Shown: positions 12,321 through 25,540 of the stretch, piece by piece
How positions within the stretch are numbered: the first letter of the stretch is position 1
Layout: every line of letters begins with the position of its first letter
DNA from: Brasenia schreberi
Lineage: Eukaryota > Streptophyta > Magnoliopsida > Nymphaeales > Cabombaceae
Length of the DNA stretch: 64,000 nt
Assembly: GCA_036023115.1 (NCBI GenBank)
Contig: JAYKKT010000080.1
Span: forward strand, 9,375,501 to 9,439,500
Reading direction: 5' to 3'
Position numbers and translations under genes: made by a program
The notes under the pieces: generated by a model
Seen by the model: the letters and a program-made list of their open reading frames with translations, nothing else
The model's database searches: none
What the model was told of the DNA's origin: nothing

Positions 12321-15039
12321 TGTAAGCACCTAAAAATTAGTCAAAAAGATTTTTTTAAAGTTCTCTTATTATAAGAAAAATTATGATTGTTGGTCTTCTA
12401 AGGTTTCTTTCAATAATGACAACTTAAGCTAGCTCAACTCCAAACCAAAATTTTGTGGGAACCTCAAAATGAGGTTACTTCGAGCCTACAAAAAAATCAA
12501 ATTATAACAATCCAAAAAAATGATTATTTTATACTCATGGTTGTAGTAGCAAAATTTTGTTGTTTTAAGTGTATTTATTTTAAAGAAATGTTGTAAAAGT
12601 TAAAAAAAGGCATTTGGAATAAAAATAAGTTTCAATTACAAACATTTACAAAATGACCATTTTACTCTTACTAAATATTCAAATTAGAAAGATGAAAAAA
12701 ATAAACCTGCTTCATGGTGGAGAAGGAGTTGGACCTCATAAGACGAAAATTCGACGATAACTCAAGCTCAAGCTCAAGCGTTAAGTGAAAAGACTTAAAT
12801 ACTCGATCAAGAAAGATCCTGCACCAAGCGACTTTACACCCATCAGAAGGTTAAAGCAGTGAAGAAAGGTTAAAGTGATTAACTAACGAAATGAAAAAGG
12901 ACAAAATCATTAATATAGATCAAGAAAACTAAAAGTCAAAATACCCCTAAGCGAGAAAGATCCTACACCAAGCAAACCTATACCACAAAAAGGTTAAAGC
13001 AATAAAAAAAGGAGATCAACCCACATAGTAGACAAGGGTAAAAGCATCACCACCGAATACCACGCATGCAACTATATGCCCCACGCACCACCACCTGCCA
13101 CCATGGACCTCCCGCGAGCCGTCGCCACATCACCATGGACCGCCCGCAAGCTGCCAAGCATCACCAAGCAACAAGTGTGGGGCCCACCACGCACCTAACG
13201 GGACTTCCCTAGCACCTAGTGAGACCCCCGACTGGCACGTGGAGACACCCCACAATGATGTGTGGAGACCCTCCCACGGGATGTGGGCTCTCCCACGCAA
13301 GCCCCCTGCGTGCCTTCCGTGTGAAATGTCTTACGTGCTCAAACTTGCTCTAAACATGTCAAAACAGTGCATAATTGTCTCCAACACATAGCACATGAGT
13401 CTAGTTGCCCTTCTCACATGAGAATACCTTTTGATGGATTGGATTTGAGTTTGGATCGGGTCCAACAAATCAGAAGAATTCGATTCAAGAAAATACCTAT
13501 AAAAGAAGGATGTGGGTGACCAAGAAAGGGGATTTTGGTCCAAGAGTGATAAGCGCAGCTAAAAAGGATGTGAGTGAGCTCATTCCCAATCCAAGGAGGA
13601 GTTCATCTAAAGCAGAAAGAGAAAAGAAGAGACCTATAGAGAGAAAGCCTTAAGTCATCCTCTTCTACCCCTTTCTCTTATTTGTTTTTGTTGTAAGCTT
13701 TGAGTTATTGTCTTCAATCCTTTGAATGCTCAAGAGTTATTCGTGAAATATCATTACAAAGAAGTCTCATCCTAGTTAGAAAGCACAAAAAGGGAGGGTC
13801 ATAGGTAAGGGGAATCCACCACTTTCATAAGATTTCATTTCTTCTACCCTAATATACTCTAAATCTAATACATTCTCATCTATTCTATGCTTATGTATTA
13901 TACCATCTCTCCTCCCCTTTCTTCGATGTATTGATTACTTTTAATTTTATTCAAGAAGCCATAAGAAGGAAATAGTTGTCACGTTTACATACGATGATGA
14001 GCGCATATATGTTCCAATAGAGCATAAGTCCTCATATGTAGATGAATTCTCCCTAAATGAGCATAAGTCCTCAACAAAATTCTTTGAATAACCAGTAAAT
14101 CATTAACATTCAAACCGGATGCATCATTATTTTCTATAAAGAAATTTCTGTAGATTTCAGCATACCGCATAAACCTTGTGCGATCTCTGAATTTTTTAGC
14201 TATCATCTTTAAATGAAATACTACCAAATTTTATCCGTGTACCACATATCAGATAGTATATGTCCAAAATTCTTATAAATTTTGGACATGTGTCTTGTTG
14301 ATAAAAAAATTAGTAAGAACCAAAGTCAATCCAAAACTTAACAAGTCTTTGACAAAAATCCTACAATATATGTTCAGTAAAATCATTATAACTTGGTCTG
14401 TACATATCCAAATGTATCAAGAATGGTGTCATTTGAAAGCTAACATCCATAGACTTCTAAATTAAGTTTCATAGAAATTGAAAGCATATGTGACGAGATA
14501 AGAGTGTTTTACTGAGACCTATAATCTTAGTTACAAATATTGTTCAAAATTTCATAATAGCATTCGGTTAGAAGCTTTTCTCAGGTTTTTTTTTACATAA
14601 GGATCCCAAAATACAATTTTTTTTTTTAATAAAACTTCATACCTAATTTTCACTCAGGTAAAATTTTTGAGATTTTTGAATCCTAATAAGTTCCTTTAGA
14701 AAATATAAATGTTTATGGTCTAAAATAGAACCAATTCTGTTTTCACGTAACATAACATGTTTTTGCCAAGTGAAATCAATGTTGTTTTAGAAAAGGTTTT
14801 TTGAATCAAATTTTTTTTTAGAAAACTTTAGATTACAAAATCACTCTTCCTAAGTATCTAGGCTAACCCCTGAGTGCCAGTTCAAGAAGGCCTAATTCGA
14901 TAAGAACCTACTTTCCCACAATCATCGAATAGTTAGAAAAATCTCTTTACAAGTTTGAGTAAATTTGTTGGCATGCTCATGCACATTTTTTACAAGCAAA
15001 GTTTTTAATTCTACATAAAACCTAAAAACTTTGTTTACA
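12321..15039 (+). mobile_element. LTR family B copy L2, complete, inverted next to gag
   Basis: This LTR starts TGTAAGCACCTAAAAATT and ends CTTTGTTTACA, giving TG..CA ends and about 2719 bp. It is the reverse complement of the B copies at 15094-16727 and 21610-23893. A TATA box CTATAAAAG lies at 13498-13506, preceded by GC-rich sequence at 13060-13330. Its 5' end abuts the 5' end of the minus-strand gag region, so it is in the wrong orientation to be that element's 5' LTR. No PBS (TGG...) follows its 3' end. A rearrangement or a later LTR insertion could explain this. Confidence 0.72.
13498..13506 (+). promoter_or_regulatory. TATA box of LTR L2
   Basis: CTATAAAAG sits about 1180 bp into the LTR, followed by a purine-rich leader with AGAGAAAGAGAAAAGAAGAG-like text. 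The same site is TATA-like in the other B copies (about 7670 and 16530). Confidence 0.55.
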
Positions 15040-15093
15040 AGATTGAAACGACTCCTCTAAGACCTAAGTTCCACCAAGCATATCATTTATTTT

Positions 15094-16727
15094 TGTAAAC
15101 AAAATTTTCAATCTTGTGTGGACTTAAAAATTTGTTTGCAAAAACATGCGCGAGTGTTTCAATAAGTTTACTCAAACTTACAAAGAGATGTATCTGACTA
15201 TTTGGCAATTTATAGAAAAGTAAGTTTCTGTCGATGTATGCATTCTTGAACCAACCCTCAACAGTCAGTCTAAACGTTTAATAGGAGTGATTATGGAATT
15301 TGGAGTTTTTTAAAAATGATTTCTATTTGAAACAACATTTTCTAAAACGACATTGATTTCACTTGGCCCAACCAGGTTCAGTTCTATGAAAACATAATTG
15401 GTTCTATTTTATGGCATAGAAGTTTGTATTTTCTAGAGACTCTTATTGGGTCAAAAAATCCCAAGAATTTTATCTGAGGTATGAGGTTTTATTAAAAAAA
15501 TTATTTGTATTTTTAGGTCCTTTGATGATCAAATAAAAATCTGAGAAGAGCTTTTAACCGAATGCTATAATGAAATCTCTATAGTCCTTGTGACTGAAAT
15601 TAAGCGTCTCAGTAACGTATTTGTATCTGTGTGCCTGAGTTTCTTGCTTTCATAAGCTTTATTAATTTGATAAGTTGTGGAAGTTATCTTTCAAATGAAA
15701 CCACTCTTAAGGGATTTGGACGCCTACAGACTAAGTTATAATGGTTTTACTGAACGAGTGCCATGAGATTTTTGTCATAGAAGGTTCGGTTTTAAATTGA
15801 GTTTGATATTTGATGATTTTTATATGAACCTTATACACATCCAAAATTTGTAGAAATATTGCTAGATATTGGTTTGTGTGTGTCACTCACTAACAAAATT
15901 TAGCAGTATTTCACTTGGAAATAGTGACTAGAAAATTCGGAGATCACACAGGTTTTGTGCAGTTTGTTGAAATCTATGAAAATCTTTTTATGAAAAATAA
16001 TGATACATTCTATTAAAAACTTAATAGTTTAGTGATTACTCAAAGAATTTTGTTGAAGACTTATTTTCATTTGGGGAAGAACTCATCTATATATAGATCC
16101 CGGGGCATCTCTCTCTAAGGGGATTACTCGCTTGTGAAATATATGTGATAATAGCACAATATCCTCTCACAACATAAACTTACAGGTGATTAACCTCGCA
16201 TAAGAGTGATTACTACCAATGTCATCAAATGTAATCGTGACTGATATGTTCCTTTTATAGCTTCTTGAGTTGAGTTAGAGGCAATCAATCCACCAAAAAA
16301 AGGAAAGAGGAGATGATATAGCATATAAGTATAGAAAAGATGAGAACGTATAGATATATTATAGAGAGACCCTCCTTTTTGCAATGATATTTAACAAAAA
16401 TGGTTCTCTATTCTTGAAATACAATGAACTCCTTCTTAGCTGGGAATGAGCTCCCTCATGTCCTCCTTGGTTGGGCCTCTTACTCTTTAGCTGGAATCCC
16501 CTTTTTTTGCTTGATCAAGGTCCCTTATTTATAGGCACCATACCAAACCGGATATTTCTCGAGTTATTGGGTCCGATCCGGATCAAAATCCAATCCCTCA
16601 AGGAATTAGCCCTATTACATAGCTGCAAGGAGACATCCATATGTTGAGGAGCAGGTAGACATGTATGGTACATGAGAAGAAGGTTGGATGGGCTGGAAGA
16701 CCGTTAGTGCCGCACGAACATGTGCAA
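15094..16727 (-). mobile_element. LTR family B copy L', truncated by the tandem array
   Basis: On the plus strand it starts TGTAAACAAAATTTTC, which is the LTR 3' end, and follows copies L1 and L3 until about 16727 (CACGAACATGTGC). There the sequence changes to the 665-bp repeat. About the first 800 bp of the LTR (in its own orientation) is missing. A TATA-like CTATAAATAAG lies at about 16525-16535 on the minus strand. It is tail-to-tail with L2 across a 54-bp spacer. Confidence 0.7.
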
Positions 16728-19700
16728 GCATAAAAACCATTTCCTAAATTTCCCCAAGACTGAAAATCGAGTGAAAATTCTTTGGCAAAAGAATCTTCTT
16801 GAGGCAAAATAATACAAGATAGTAGACATTTTAAAACCAAGATTTAAGAGAACAAATAAATCAAAATAGTATAGGTGATGAATGGTGATCCCTAGAGTCG
16901 AAAGAAATGACCCAATCAAGCTCAGTTATAGGTACGCAACACCGAAGCAATGCATATATTCCTACAATCGAACAATTTTTAAGGAACAAAAACGTCCATC
17001 AAAATAAAAAATCTAGACTCTAAGAGTAGAGTTCTCGACCATCAAGGCAACAACTCGAACTAATTAAGTGATAGGTGCACAACAAAAGAAGTATCATACA
17101 AATTCTACCTTAAAGGCACATATAAATTATAACTTTTTATTATTTTAAATTTTTCTACTTTATGCTTTTCAAAATATAACTTATGGAACAAATAAGTTAT
17201 ACATAAAGACACATCAATCAAGCACAAATACGAGTAGTACACTCAAAAATTCATCACACTAAATACGTAAGCAACAACATGCATTCATAAATAAATACGT
17301 AAGCAACAACATGCATTCATAAATTAAGGAACAACAAACCACTCTACAAGCTAAGATATATATAAAGTATAAAACATTTCTATTATTTTGAAAACCAAAA
17401 CCTCGCTACCATGATGCAAGTATAAAAACATCACCTAAATTTCCCCAAGATCAAAAATCGAGAGAAAATTCTTTGGCCAAAAGAATTTTCTTGGGGTAGA
17501 ACAATACAAAATAAGGTAAACATTTTGAAACCAAGATTTAAAAGAACAAAGAAATCAAAATAGTGTAGGTGATGAATGGTGATTTCGAGAGTCGAAAGTA
17601 ATGACCTAACAAAAATGAGTCATAGGTACACAATGCCGAAGTATCGCATATATCCCTTCAATCGAACCATTTTTCAAGAATCCAAACATCAATCAAAATA
17701 TAAAATTAGACTGTAAGAGCAAAATTCTCAGCCATCAAGGTAATGACTCGAAGTAATCAAGTCATAGGTACACAACAAAAGAAGTATCGCACAAATCCCT
17801 ACCTTAAAGACCTTTTCTAAGGAACACTATTCATGTTTCATGATTTTAAAACTTTTCACTTTATGTTTTCTAAAATATAACTTCTAGCATAGATAAAGTA
17901 TGTACATACCGACACATCGATCAAGCACAAATTTAAGGAGAATACACGAAAATCCATCACACTAAGTGTATAAGCAATAGCATGCATTCATAAATTAAGG
18001 AACTATGAGCCACTATACAAGCTAAGATATATAAAGGATAAAATGTTTCTAATATTTTGAAAACCAAAACCTTGCTACCATGAGGCAATCATAAAAACCA
18101 TGGCCTAAATTTCTCAAGACTAAAAATCGAGTTAAAATTCTTTGGCCAAAAGAATCTTCTTGAGGTAGAACAATACAAAGTAAGGTGAGCATTTATGAAC
18201 CAAGATTTAAGAGAACAAATAAATCAAAATGGTATAGATGATGAATGGTGATTTCAAGAGTCAAAAGCAATGACGTAATAAAACTGAGCCATTGGTACAC
18301 AACGCCGACGCATTGCATATACCCCTGCAATTGAACCATTTTAATGGAATCAAAACGTCCATAAAAATATAAAATCTAGACTCTAACATTAGAATTCTTG
18401 ACATCAAGATAACGGCTCGAAGTAATCAAGTCATAGGTGCACAACGAAAGAGGTATCGCGCAAATCCCTACCATAAAGACCTTTTTTAAGGAACGCTATT
18501 TGAGTTTTTTTATTTTAAAATTTTCTACTTTATGCTTTTTAAAATATAACTTCTAGCATAGATAAAGTATGTACATATAGACATTTTTTAAGGACCTACA
18601 AGCCACTCTACAAGCTAAGATATATAAATGATAAAACATTTCTATTATTTTGAAAACTAAAACCTCATTGCCATGATATAAGCATAAAAACCACCGCCTA
18701 AATTTTCCTAAGACTGAAAATACATCAAGTCAAAATTCCTTGGCAAAAAGAATTTTCTTGAGGTAGAACAATACAAAATAAGGTGAACATTTCGAAACCA
18801 AGATTTAAAAGAACCAACAAATCAAAATAGTGCGGGTGATGAATGGTGATTCCCGGAGTCTAAAGCAATGACCCAATAAAACTGAGTCATAGGTACACAA
18901 TCCAAAGCATTGCATATATCCCTGCAATCGAACCATTTTTAAGGAATCTAAATATCCATCAAAATACAAACTCTGGACTCTACGAGTAGAGTTCATGGTC
19001 ATCAACCCAATGACTCGAACTAATTAAGTCATAGGTGCATAACAAAAGAAGTATCTCTCAAATCCCTACCTCAAAGACCATTTTTAAGGAATGCTATTCG
19101 AGTTTTATGATTTAAATTCTTCCACTTTATGTTTTTAAAAATATAACTTCTGGCACAAATAAAGTTTGTACATACAAACAAAGTGATCAAGCACAAATAC
19201 GAAGAGCACAATCGAAAATCTGTCACACTAAGTGCATAAGAAATGGCATGCATTCATAAATTAAGGAACTACAAGCCACTCTACAAGCTAAGATATATAA
19301 ATGATAAAACATTTCTATTATTTTGAAAACTAATGCCATGATATAAGCATAAAAACCACCGCCTAAATTTTCCTAAGACTGAAAATACATCAAGTCAAAA
19401 TTCCTTGGCAAAAAGAATTTTCTTGAGGTAGAACAATACAAAATAAGGTGAACATTTCGAAACCAAGATTTAAAAGAACCAACAAATCAAAATAGTGCGG
19501 GTGATGAATGGTGATTCCCGGAGTCTAAAGCAATGACCCAATAAAACTGAGTCATAGGTACACAATCCAAAGCATTGCATATATCCCTGCAATCGAACCA
19601 TTTTTAAGGAATCTAAATATCCATCAAAATACAAACTCTGGACTCTACGAGTAGAGTTCATGGTCTTCAACCCAATGACTCGAACTAATTAAGTCATAGG

Positions 19701-21609
19701 TGCATAACAAAAGAAGTATCTCTCAAATCCCTACCTCAAAGACCATTTTTAAGGAATGCTATTCGAGTTTTATGATTTAAATTCTTCCACTTTATGTTTT
19801 TAAAAATATAACTTCTGGCACAAATAAAGTTTGTACATACAAACAAAGTGATCAAGCACAAATACGAAGAGCACAATCGAAAATCTGTCACACTAAGTGC
19901 ATAAGAAATGGCATGCATTCATAAATTAAGGAACTACAAGCCACTCTACAAGCTAAGATATATAAAAGATAAAACTTTTCTATTATTTTGAAAACCAAAA
20001 CCTTGCTACCATGATGCAAGCATAAAAACCATTGCCTAAATTTCCCCAAGACTGAAAATAAATCGAGTCAAAATTCTTTAGCCAAAAGAATCTTCTTCAG
20101 GTAGAACAATACAAAATAAGGTGAACATTTTGAAACAAAGATTTAAAAGAACAAATAAATCAAAATAGTGTAGGTGATGAATGGTGATTCCCTGGAGTCG
20201 AAAGCAATCACTCAATAAAACTGAGTCATAGGTAGACAACACCAAAGCATCACATGTATCTCTGCAATCAAACCATTTTTAAAGAATCCAAACATCCATC
20301 AAAATATAAAATTTAGACTCTAAGTATCGAGTTGCAGGCCATCAAGGCAACGACTTGAAGTAATCAAGTCATAGGTGCACAATAAAAGTAGTATCACGCA
20401 AATCCCTACCTGAAAGACCATTTTTAAGAAATGATATGTGAGTTTTATGATTTTAAATTTTTCACTCTACTTTTCAAAATATAACTTCTAGCACAGATAA
20501 AGTATATACATAAAGACATGCCGATCAAGCACAAATACGTTGAGCACACTTGAAAATCCAGCACACTATGGACTAAATAAACATCACACATTTATAAATT
20601 AAGGAACTAGAAGTCACTCTACAAGCTAAGATACATAAATGATAAAATGTTTCTATTATTTTGAAACTCAAAACCTCGCTACCATGATACAAGCATAAAA
20701 ACCATCACCTAAATTTCCCCAAGACTGAAAATAAATAGAGTCAAAATTATTTGGCAAAAAGAATCTTCTTGAGGTAGGTGAACATTTCAAAACCAAGATT
20801 TAAAAGAGTATAAGTGATGAATGGTGATCCCGAGAGTCGATAGCAACGACTCATAGGTACACCATGCCAAAAGATTCATATATATCCCTACAATCGAATC
20901 ATTTTTAAAGAACGCCAAAGTAATCAAGTCATAGGTACACAACAAAAGAAGTATCATACAAATCCCTACCTTAAAGACCATTTTTAAAGAACGCTATCCG
21001 AGTTTATGATTTTAAAACTTTTCACTTTACACTTTTCAAAATATAGCTTCTAGTAGAGATAAAGTATATACATAAAGACACATCGATCAAGCACCAATAT
21101 GATGAGCACACTTGAAAATCCATCACACTAAGTGTATAAGCAACAACACGCATTCGAAAATTAAGGAACTACAAGCCACTCTATAAGCTAAGATATACAA
21201 AGGATAAAACATTTCAATTATTTTGAAAACCAAAACCTCGCTACCAAGAGGCAAGCAAAAAAACCATCATTTAAATTTCCCCAAGACAAAAAATTGAGTG
21301 AAAATTCTTTGGCTAAAAGAATCTTATTGAGGTAGAACAATACAAAATAAGGTGATCATTTCAAAACCAATATTTAAAAGAACCAATAAATCAAAATGGT
21401 GTAGGTGATGAATGGTGATTCCCGAAGTCAAAAGAAATGACTCAATAAAACTAAGTCATAGGTACACAACGCCAAAGCATCGCATATATCCTAGCAATCA
21501 AACAACTTTGAAGGAATCGAAACATCTATCAAAATATAAAATCTACACTAAAAGAGTAGAGTTACTATAAATCAAGGAAACGACTTGAAGTAATCAAGTC
21601 ATAGGTGAA
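16728..21609. repeat. Tandem array of a ~665-bp repeat, about 7.3 copies
   Basis: The anchor phrase AAAACATTTCTATTATTTTG (with small changes) recurs at about 17371, 18040, 18633, 19306, 19971, 20644 and 21206, giving spacings of about 669, 593, 673, 665, 673 and 562. Units are AT-rich and noncoding. Each unit holds two related sub-blocks beginning GTCATAGGTRCAYAAC about 142 bp apart. The units centred on 18800 and 19470 are nearly identical with an exact 665-bp offset. Short units carry internal deletions. The array is bounded by truncated LTR L' on the left and by the start of LTR L3 on the right. Confidence 0.93.
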
Positions 21610-23893
21610 TGTAAACAAAAATTTTCAGTCTAGTATAGACTTAAAATTTTGCTTATAAAAGTTGTGTGTGAGCGTGCCAACAAGTTTACTCAAACTTGCA
21701 AAGAGATTTATCTAACTATTTGGTGATTGTGGGAAAGTAGGTTATTGTCGACATAGGCCTTCTTCAACTGATGCTCAAGGATCAATTGATACGCTTAGGA
21801 AAAGTGATTATAGAGTTTTCTCAAAATAATTTCAACTCAAAACTATCTTTTCGAAAGGGCATCAATTTCACTTGCCAAACGAGATTTAGTTCCGTGAAAA
21901 TATAATTGGTTTTGTTTTATAGTGTAGGAGTTTATATTTTTTTAGCTACATTATGGGATCTAAAAATCCCAAAAATTTTACTTGAGTGAGAACTAGGTAT
22001 GAAGTTTTACTAAAAAAGTTATTTGTATTTTGAGTCTTTGGATGATCAAATAAAAACCAAGGAAAAGCTTCTAACTGAATGTTATTTTAGAAATTTGGAT
22101 AGTATCTATGACTGAGATATAGAGTCTCAATAAAACACTCGTATCTCCATATGTGGGCTTTCGATTTCTTTGAAAATTATCAATTTAGAAAGCTAAGTAT
22201 TTTGGGTATTTAGATTATCAATTTGGTTTCCTATAGACAGTGTTATGATGGTTTTACTGAACATCTGTTGCAGGATGTTTTTCAGAGATAGATTCAATTT
22301 CAGGTTGGGTCTGATCCTTACTATTTTTTTATCAATTTCACCGATGTCCAAAATTTGTAAGAATTTTATCGGATATTGGACGGTATATCTACCACTCACG
22401 AACAAAATTTAAGAATATTTTGATTAGAGATGGTGGCTGAAAAATTCAAAGATCATACAAGGTCTGTGTAGTATGTTGAAATCTACAGAAAATTTTTTAT
22501 AAAAAATAATAATGCATCTTATTAGCATCTTAATGATTTAGTAATAATTCAAAGAATTTTATTGAGGACTTATGCTCATTAGGAGAGGAACTTATCTATA
22601 TATAGATCTCCAAGGCATCTCTCTCGAGGAAGATTGCTCTCTTGAAAAATATATGTGATCATAGTCATATGACCTCACGTAACATAAACTTATGAGTGAT
22701 TAATCCACCATAAGAGTGGTTACATACTCATATCATCATATGTAAACGTGACAACTATGACCCTCTTATAGTTTCTTGAATTGAATTGGAAGCACTCAAT
22801 ACACTGAAGAAAGGAGAGAAGCGATGAAATAGTACGTAAGCATAGAACAGACGAGAACTTATAAGATATAGCGTATATTGGGGTAGAAGAAATGAAATCT
22901 TAAGAAAGTTGCAGATTTCCCTTACCTATAACTCTCTTTTTTGTACTTTCATGCATGAAATGGCTGCTACCATTGAGCTTACAATGGATTGAAGACAATA
23001 ACTCTAAGTTAACAATAAGAACAAATTAGAAAAAGTGGTAAAGAGGATGGCTTGAGGCTTTCTCTCTATAGGTCTCTCTTTTTCCCTCTCTTCCTTGGAT
23101 GAACTCCTCCTTTGGCTGAGAATGATCTCCCTCACGTCCTTCTTGGTTGGCTTATCACTATTGGACTGGAATCTTCCTTCTTGTTTGCCCACCACATTCT
23201 CCTTTTATATGTAATTTCTTGAATCGAATCCTTCTAAGTTGTTGGACTCGATCTGAACCCAAATCCAATCCATTCATAGGTGTTCTCAAGTGAGAAGGCC
23301 AATTGGGCTCATGTGTCATGTGTTGTTGACCGCTGGGCACAATTTTGGCACGTTTGGAGTAGGTTTGAGCACGTTGGAGTCGTTTATTCCCCACACGCTG
23401 GGGTATTTTGAACTTTTTACTTAATCCTTTGCATGAGCTTGAGCCATCACCGAACTTGAGTCTTTTGAGGTCCCGCTCTTTCTCTGCCATGTTAAGTTTG
23501 TTTATTCTTTTTTCATCTTTTTAATTCAAATATTCATAGGGCTAAAATGGTCATTTTGTAAATTTTTTGCAGTTAGAACTTATTTTGATTCTAAATGCCC
23601 TTTTTAACTTTTGCAACTCTTTTTTAAAAAAAATACACTTGAAACAGTAAAATTTCCCTAGTACAAACTTGAGGGTAAAATAGTCAATTTTGGGATTTTA
23701 TCATAATTCAATTTTTTGTTGGGCTCAAAATAACTCTCATTTTGAGGTTTCCACAAAATTTTGGGTTAGAAATGAGCTTACTTAAGATGTCTTTGTTGAA
23801 AAAAACCTTAAAAGATCAACGACAACAACTTTGCTTATAAAAGAGAACTTTTGAAAAAAAGCAAAAAAAAATGAAAAATTTTAGGTGTTTATG
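21610..23893 (-). mobile_element. LTR family B copy L3, probably complete
   Basis: On the plus strand it starts TGTAAACAAAAATTTTCAG and ends near GGTGTTTATGG at about 23893; in its own orientation that is a decayed TGTAAACACC start. Its length is about 2.28 kb. It matches L', L1 and the reverse complement of L2 through the GGCATCTCTCTC and ATATATGTGATCATAG blocks. Just outside its 5' end is GGGGCATC, like the polypurine tract of the Tat elements at 42660 and 48270, but no other internal sequence follows. No target duplication was found. Confidence 0.68.
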
Positions 23894-23899
23894 GATGCC

Positions 23900-24425
23900 C
23901 CGTTTTGTCATTAATCAAATCTTCCTTCACATCCCTCATTTGTTGGTCCTTAAGATTCGCCCACCAAATATTAGCATAATCTGTAAATTATAGGATTGCA
24001 AGACGACATTTAGTTTGCTCATAGTAGTTAAAATATTCAAATGTTTTATCCACGCATTGAACCAATTGTAAGAATTCTTTTGGAAGCTCTACTCTTTGAA
24101 TGGTGGGATTTGAATTTTGGGGTAGTATTCATTTCGATCCCTACAGTTCATTGTGTGGGATCTGGGGGGAGGTGTCATTATCTTCTTCCTTAGGTTACTC
24201 ATCATTTGAATGTGAATGGGAGCCTCTTGGGTTAGGACAGAGTGAAGTAGTTGGTGATGGACTCAATCATTCCATGGGGTCTAACCATAAATTGAAGTTG
24301 GCCCATCATTTCTTCTTATCGTCTTTCCAATATTATAATTCTAGCTTGGTCAAAAGACATGCCTCTTTGGAAGTTAAAAGCTTCTTCAGTGGATTTTGGT
24401 TGGAGGTGTTTTAGTGGCTTGTCAT
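23900..24425 (-). pseudogene. Gypsy gag fragment (second family), minus strand
   Basis: Read on the minus strand from the ATG at 24425, the frame begins MTSH.STSNQN and, after frameshifts, gives text such as LPKEFLQLVQCVDKTFEYF and YANIWWANLKDQQ, which is typical of Ty3/Gypsy gag capsid regions. The plus-strand fragment at 29596 starts the same way (MTSHKSTSNQN). The distal end is cut where LTR L3 begins. The 3.2-kb solo LTR A1 sits 12 bp upstream of the start codon. It codes nothing now. Confidence 0.72.
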
Positions 24426-25009
24426 GGTTTGGGAAGATGTAGACGCGCGAAAATCCCCGCCTCTCGCCTTTTTCAGGGCTCGGAGCGGATCCTCTCGTGT
24501 GTCTAAGGCCTATGTATGCAAACAGGGCATGTCAGCTAGCTTACTTAAGCTAGCGAAGATATTTTTAATACTGACTTCTAAACGTGGCGATTGTGAGCAA
24601 GTAAGCTCTTGTCGTCACAGACCTTCTTGCACCGATGCGCAAGGGTCAGTCTGTACGCTTTGCAAAAATCGAGTTTTTGAGAGAAAGTCTACGAAGCGGT
24701 TTGAGGTGTCTATTTCGGGTCTTTAAAATGCGATTGCATGTTTTAGATCACGTGGATTTGCACGTGCCTAAGTCTTTTCTTTTATCCCTCTTCGGGCCAC
24801 CTAGTTTGTGTGTTATGAACACTCCACTACATGGGCGAATTCGAGCGGGGCTTGCTTTGATGCAATATGCGTCCTACCTCGTGGTATGGCGTAGATGCAA
24901 TGCAAACTCATGCTACTCCAAAGGGAAAACCCGAAATGTAAAGACAATACTGAAGGGAAATAACCGAAGGGAAATAACCGAAGGGAGATATGTATATAGA
25001 TTATGTATA

Positions 25010-25540
25010 TGAGCCCTTACTCGGGTCTTGCAAATAAGAGCGAAGGCTCAATGTGGGTGCATGCTTGAATTGAAAGACTTACACACACGACATGAAATTA
25101 AACCCAAATATAAATTGCAGTATGGCCTTGACTAAGGTCTTGGGAGTAAGAGCGAAGGCTCAATGTGTGTGAGTGCTTGAATTGAAGTACTACACACACG
25201 ACATAAATGAAACCCAAATATAACTGCAATAAGGCCTTTACTAAGGTCTTGGGAGTAAGAGCGAAGGCTCAATGTGTGTGAGAGTACTTGAATTGAAAGA
25301 CTTACACACACGACATGAAATGAAACCCAAATAGTATAGGTCGGCGCTTACTTGGGTCTTTCAAATAAGAGCGAAAGCTCAATGTGTGTGAGAGTGCTTG
25401 AATTGAAAGACTTACTCACACGACATGAAATGAAACCCAAATAGTATAGGTCGGCCCTTACTTGGGTCTTTCAAATAAGAGCGAAAGCTCAATGTGTGTG
25501 AGTGCTTGAATTGAAAGGCAACACACCCAACTTAAGCAAA
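25010..25540. repeat. Five ~110-bp tandem repeats in LTR A1
   Basis: The core AAGAGCGAARGCTCAATGTG recurs at about 25038, 25148, 25256, 25369 and 25480. GAGC and GCTC in the core can pair around a short loop. LTR A2 has five copies and A3 has four. Confidence 0.9.

Noticed and set aside
16728..21609. Regular repeats considered as a CRISPR array or a gene cluster
   Set aside because: Units are 665 bp, AT-rich and without short repeat-spacer structure. The identical frames at 18805 and 19470 just reflect unit duplication. It is a plant tandem array.
15094..23893. A nonautonomous element made of LTR L3, the 665-bp array as internal region, and LTR L'
   Set aside because: The orientation fits, but no PBS lies beside 21610 and L' lacks its start and polypurine tract. 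Kept as an open hypothesis only.
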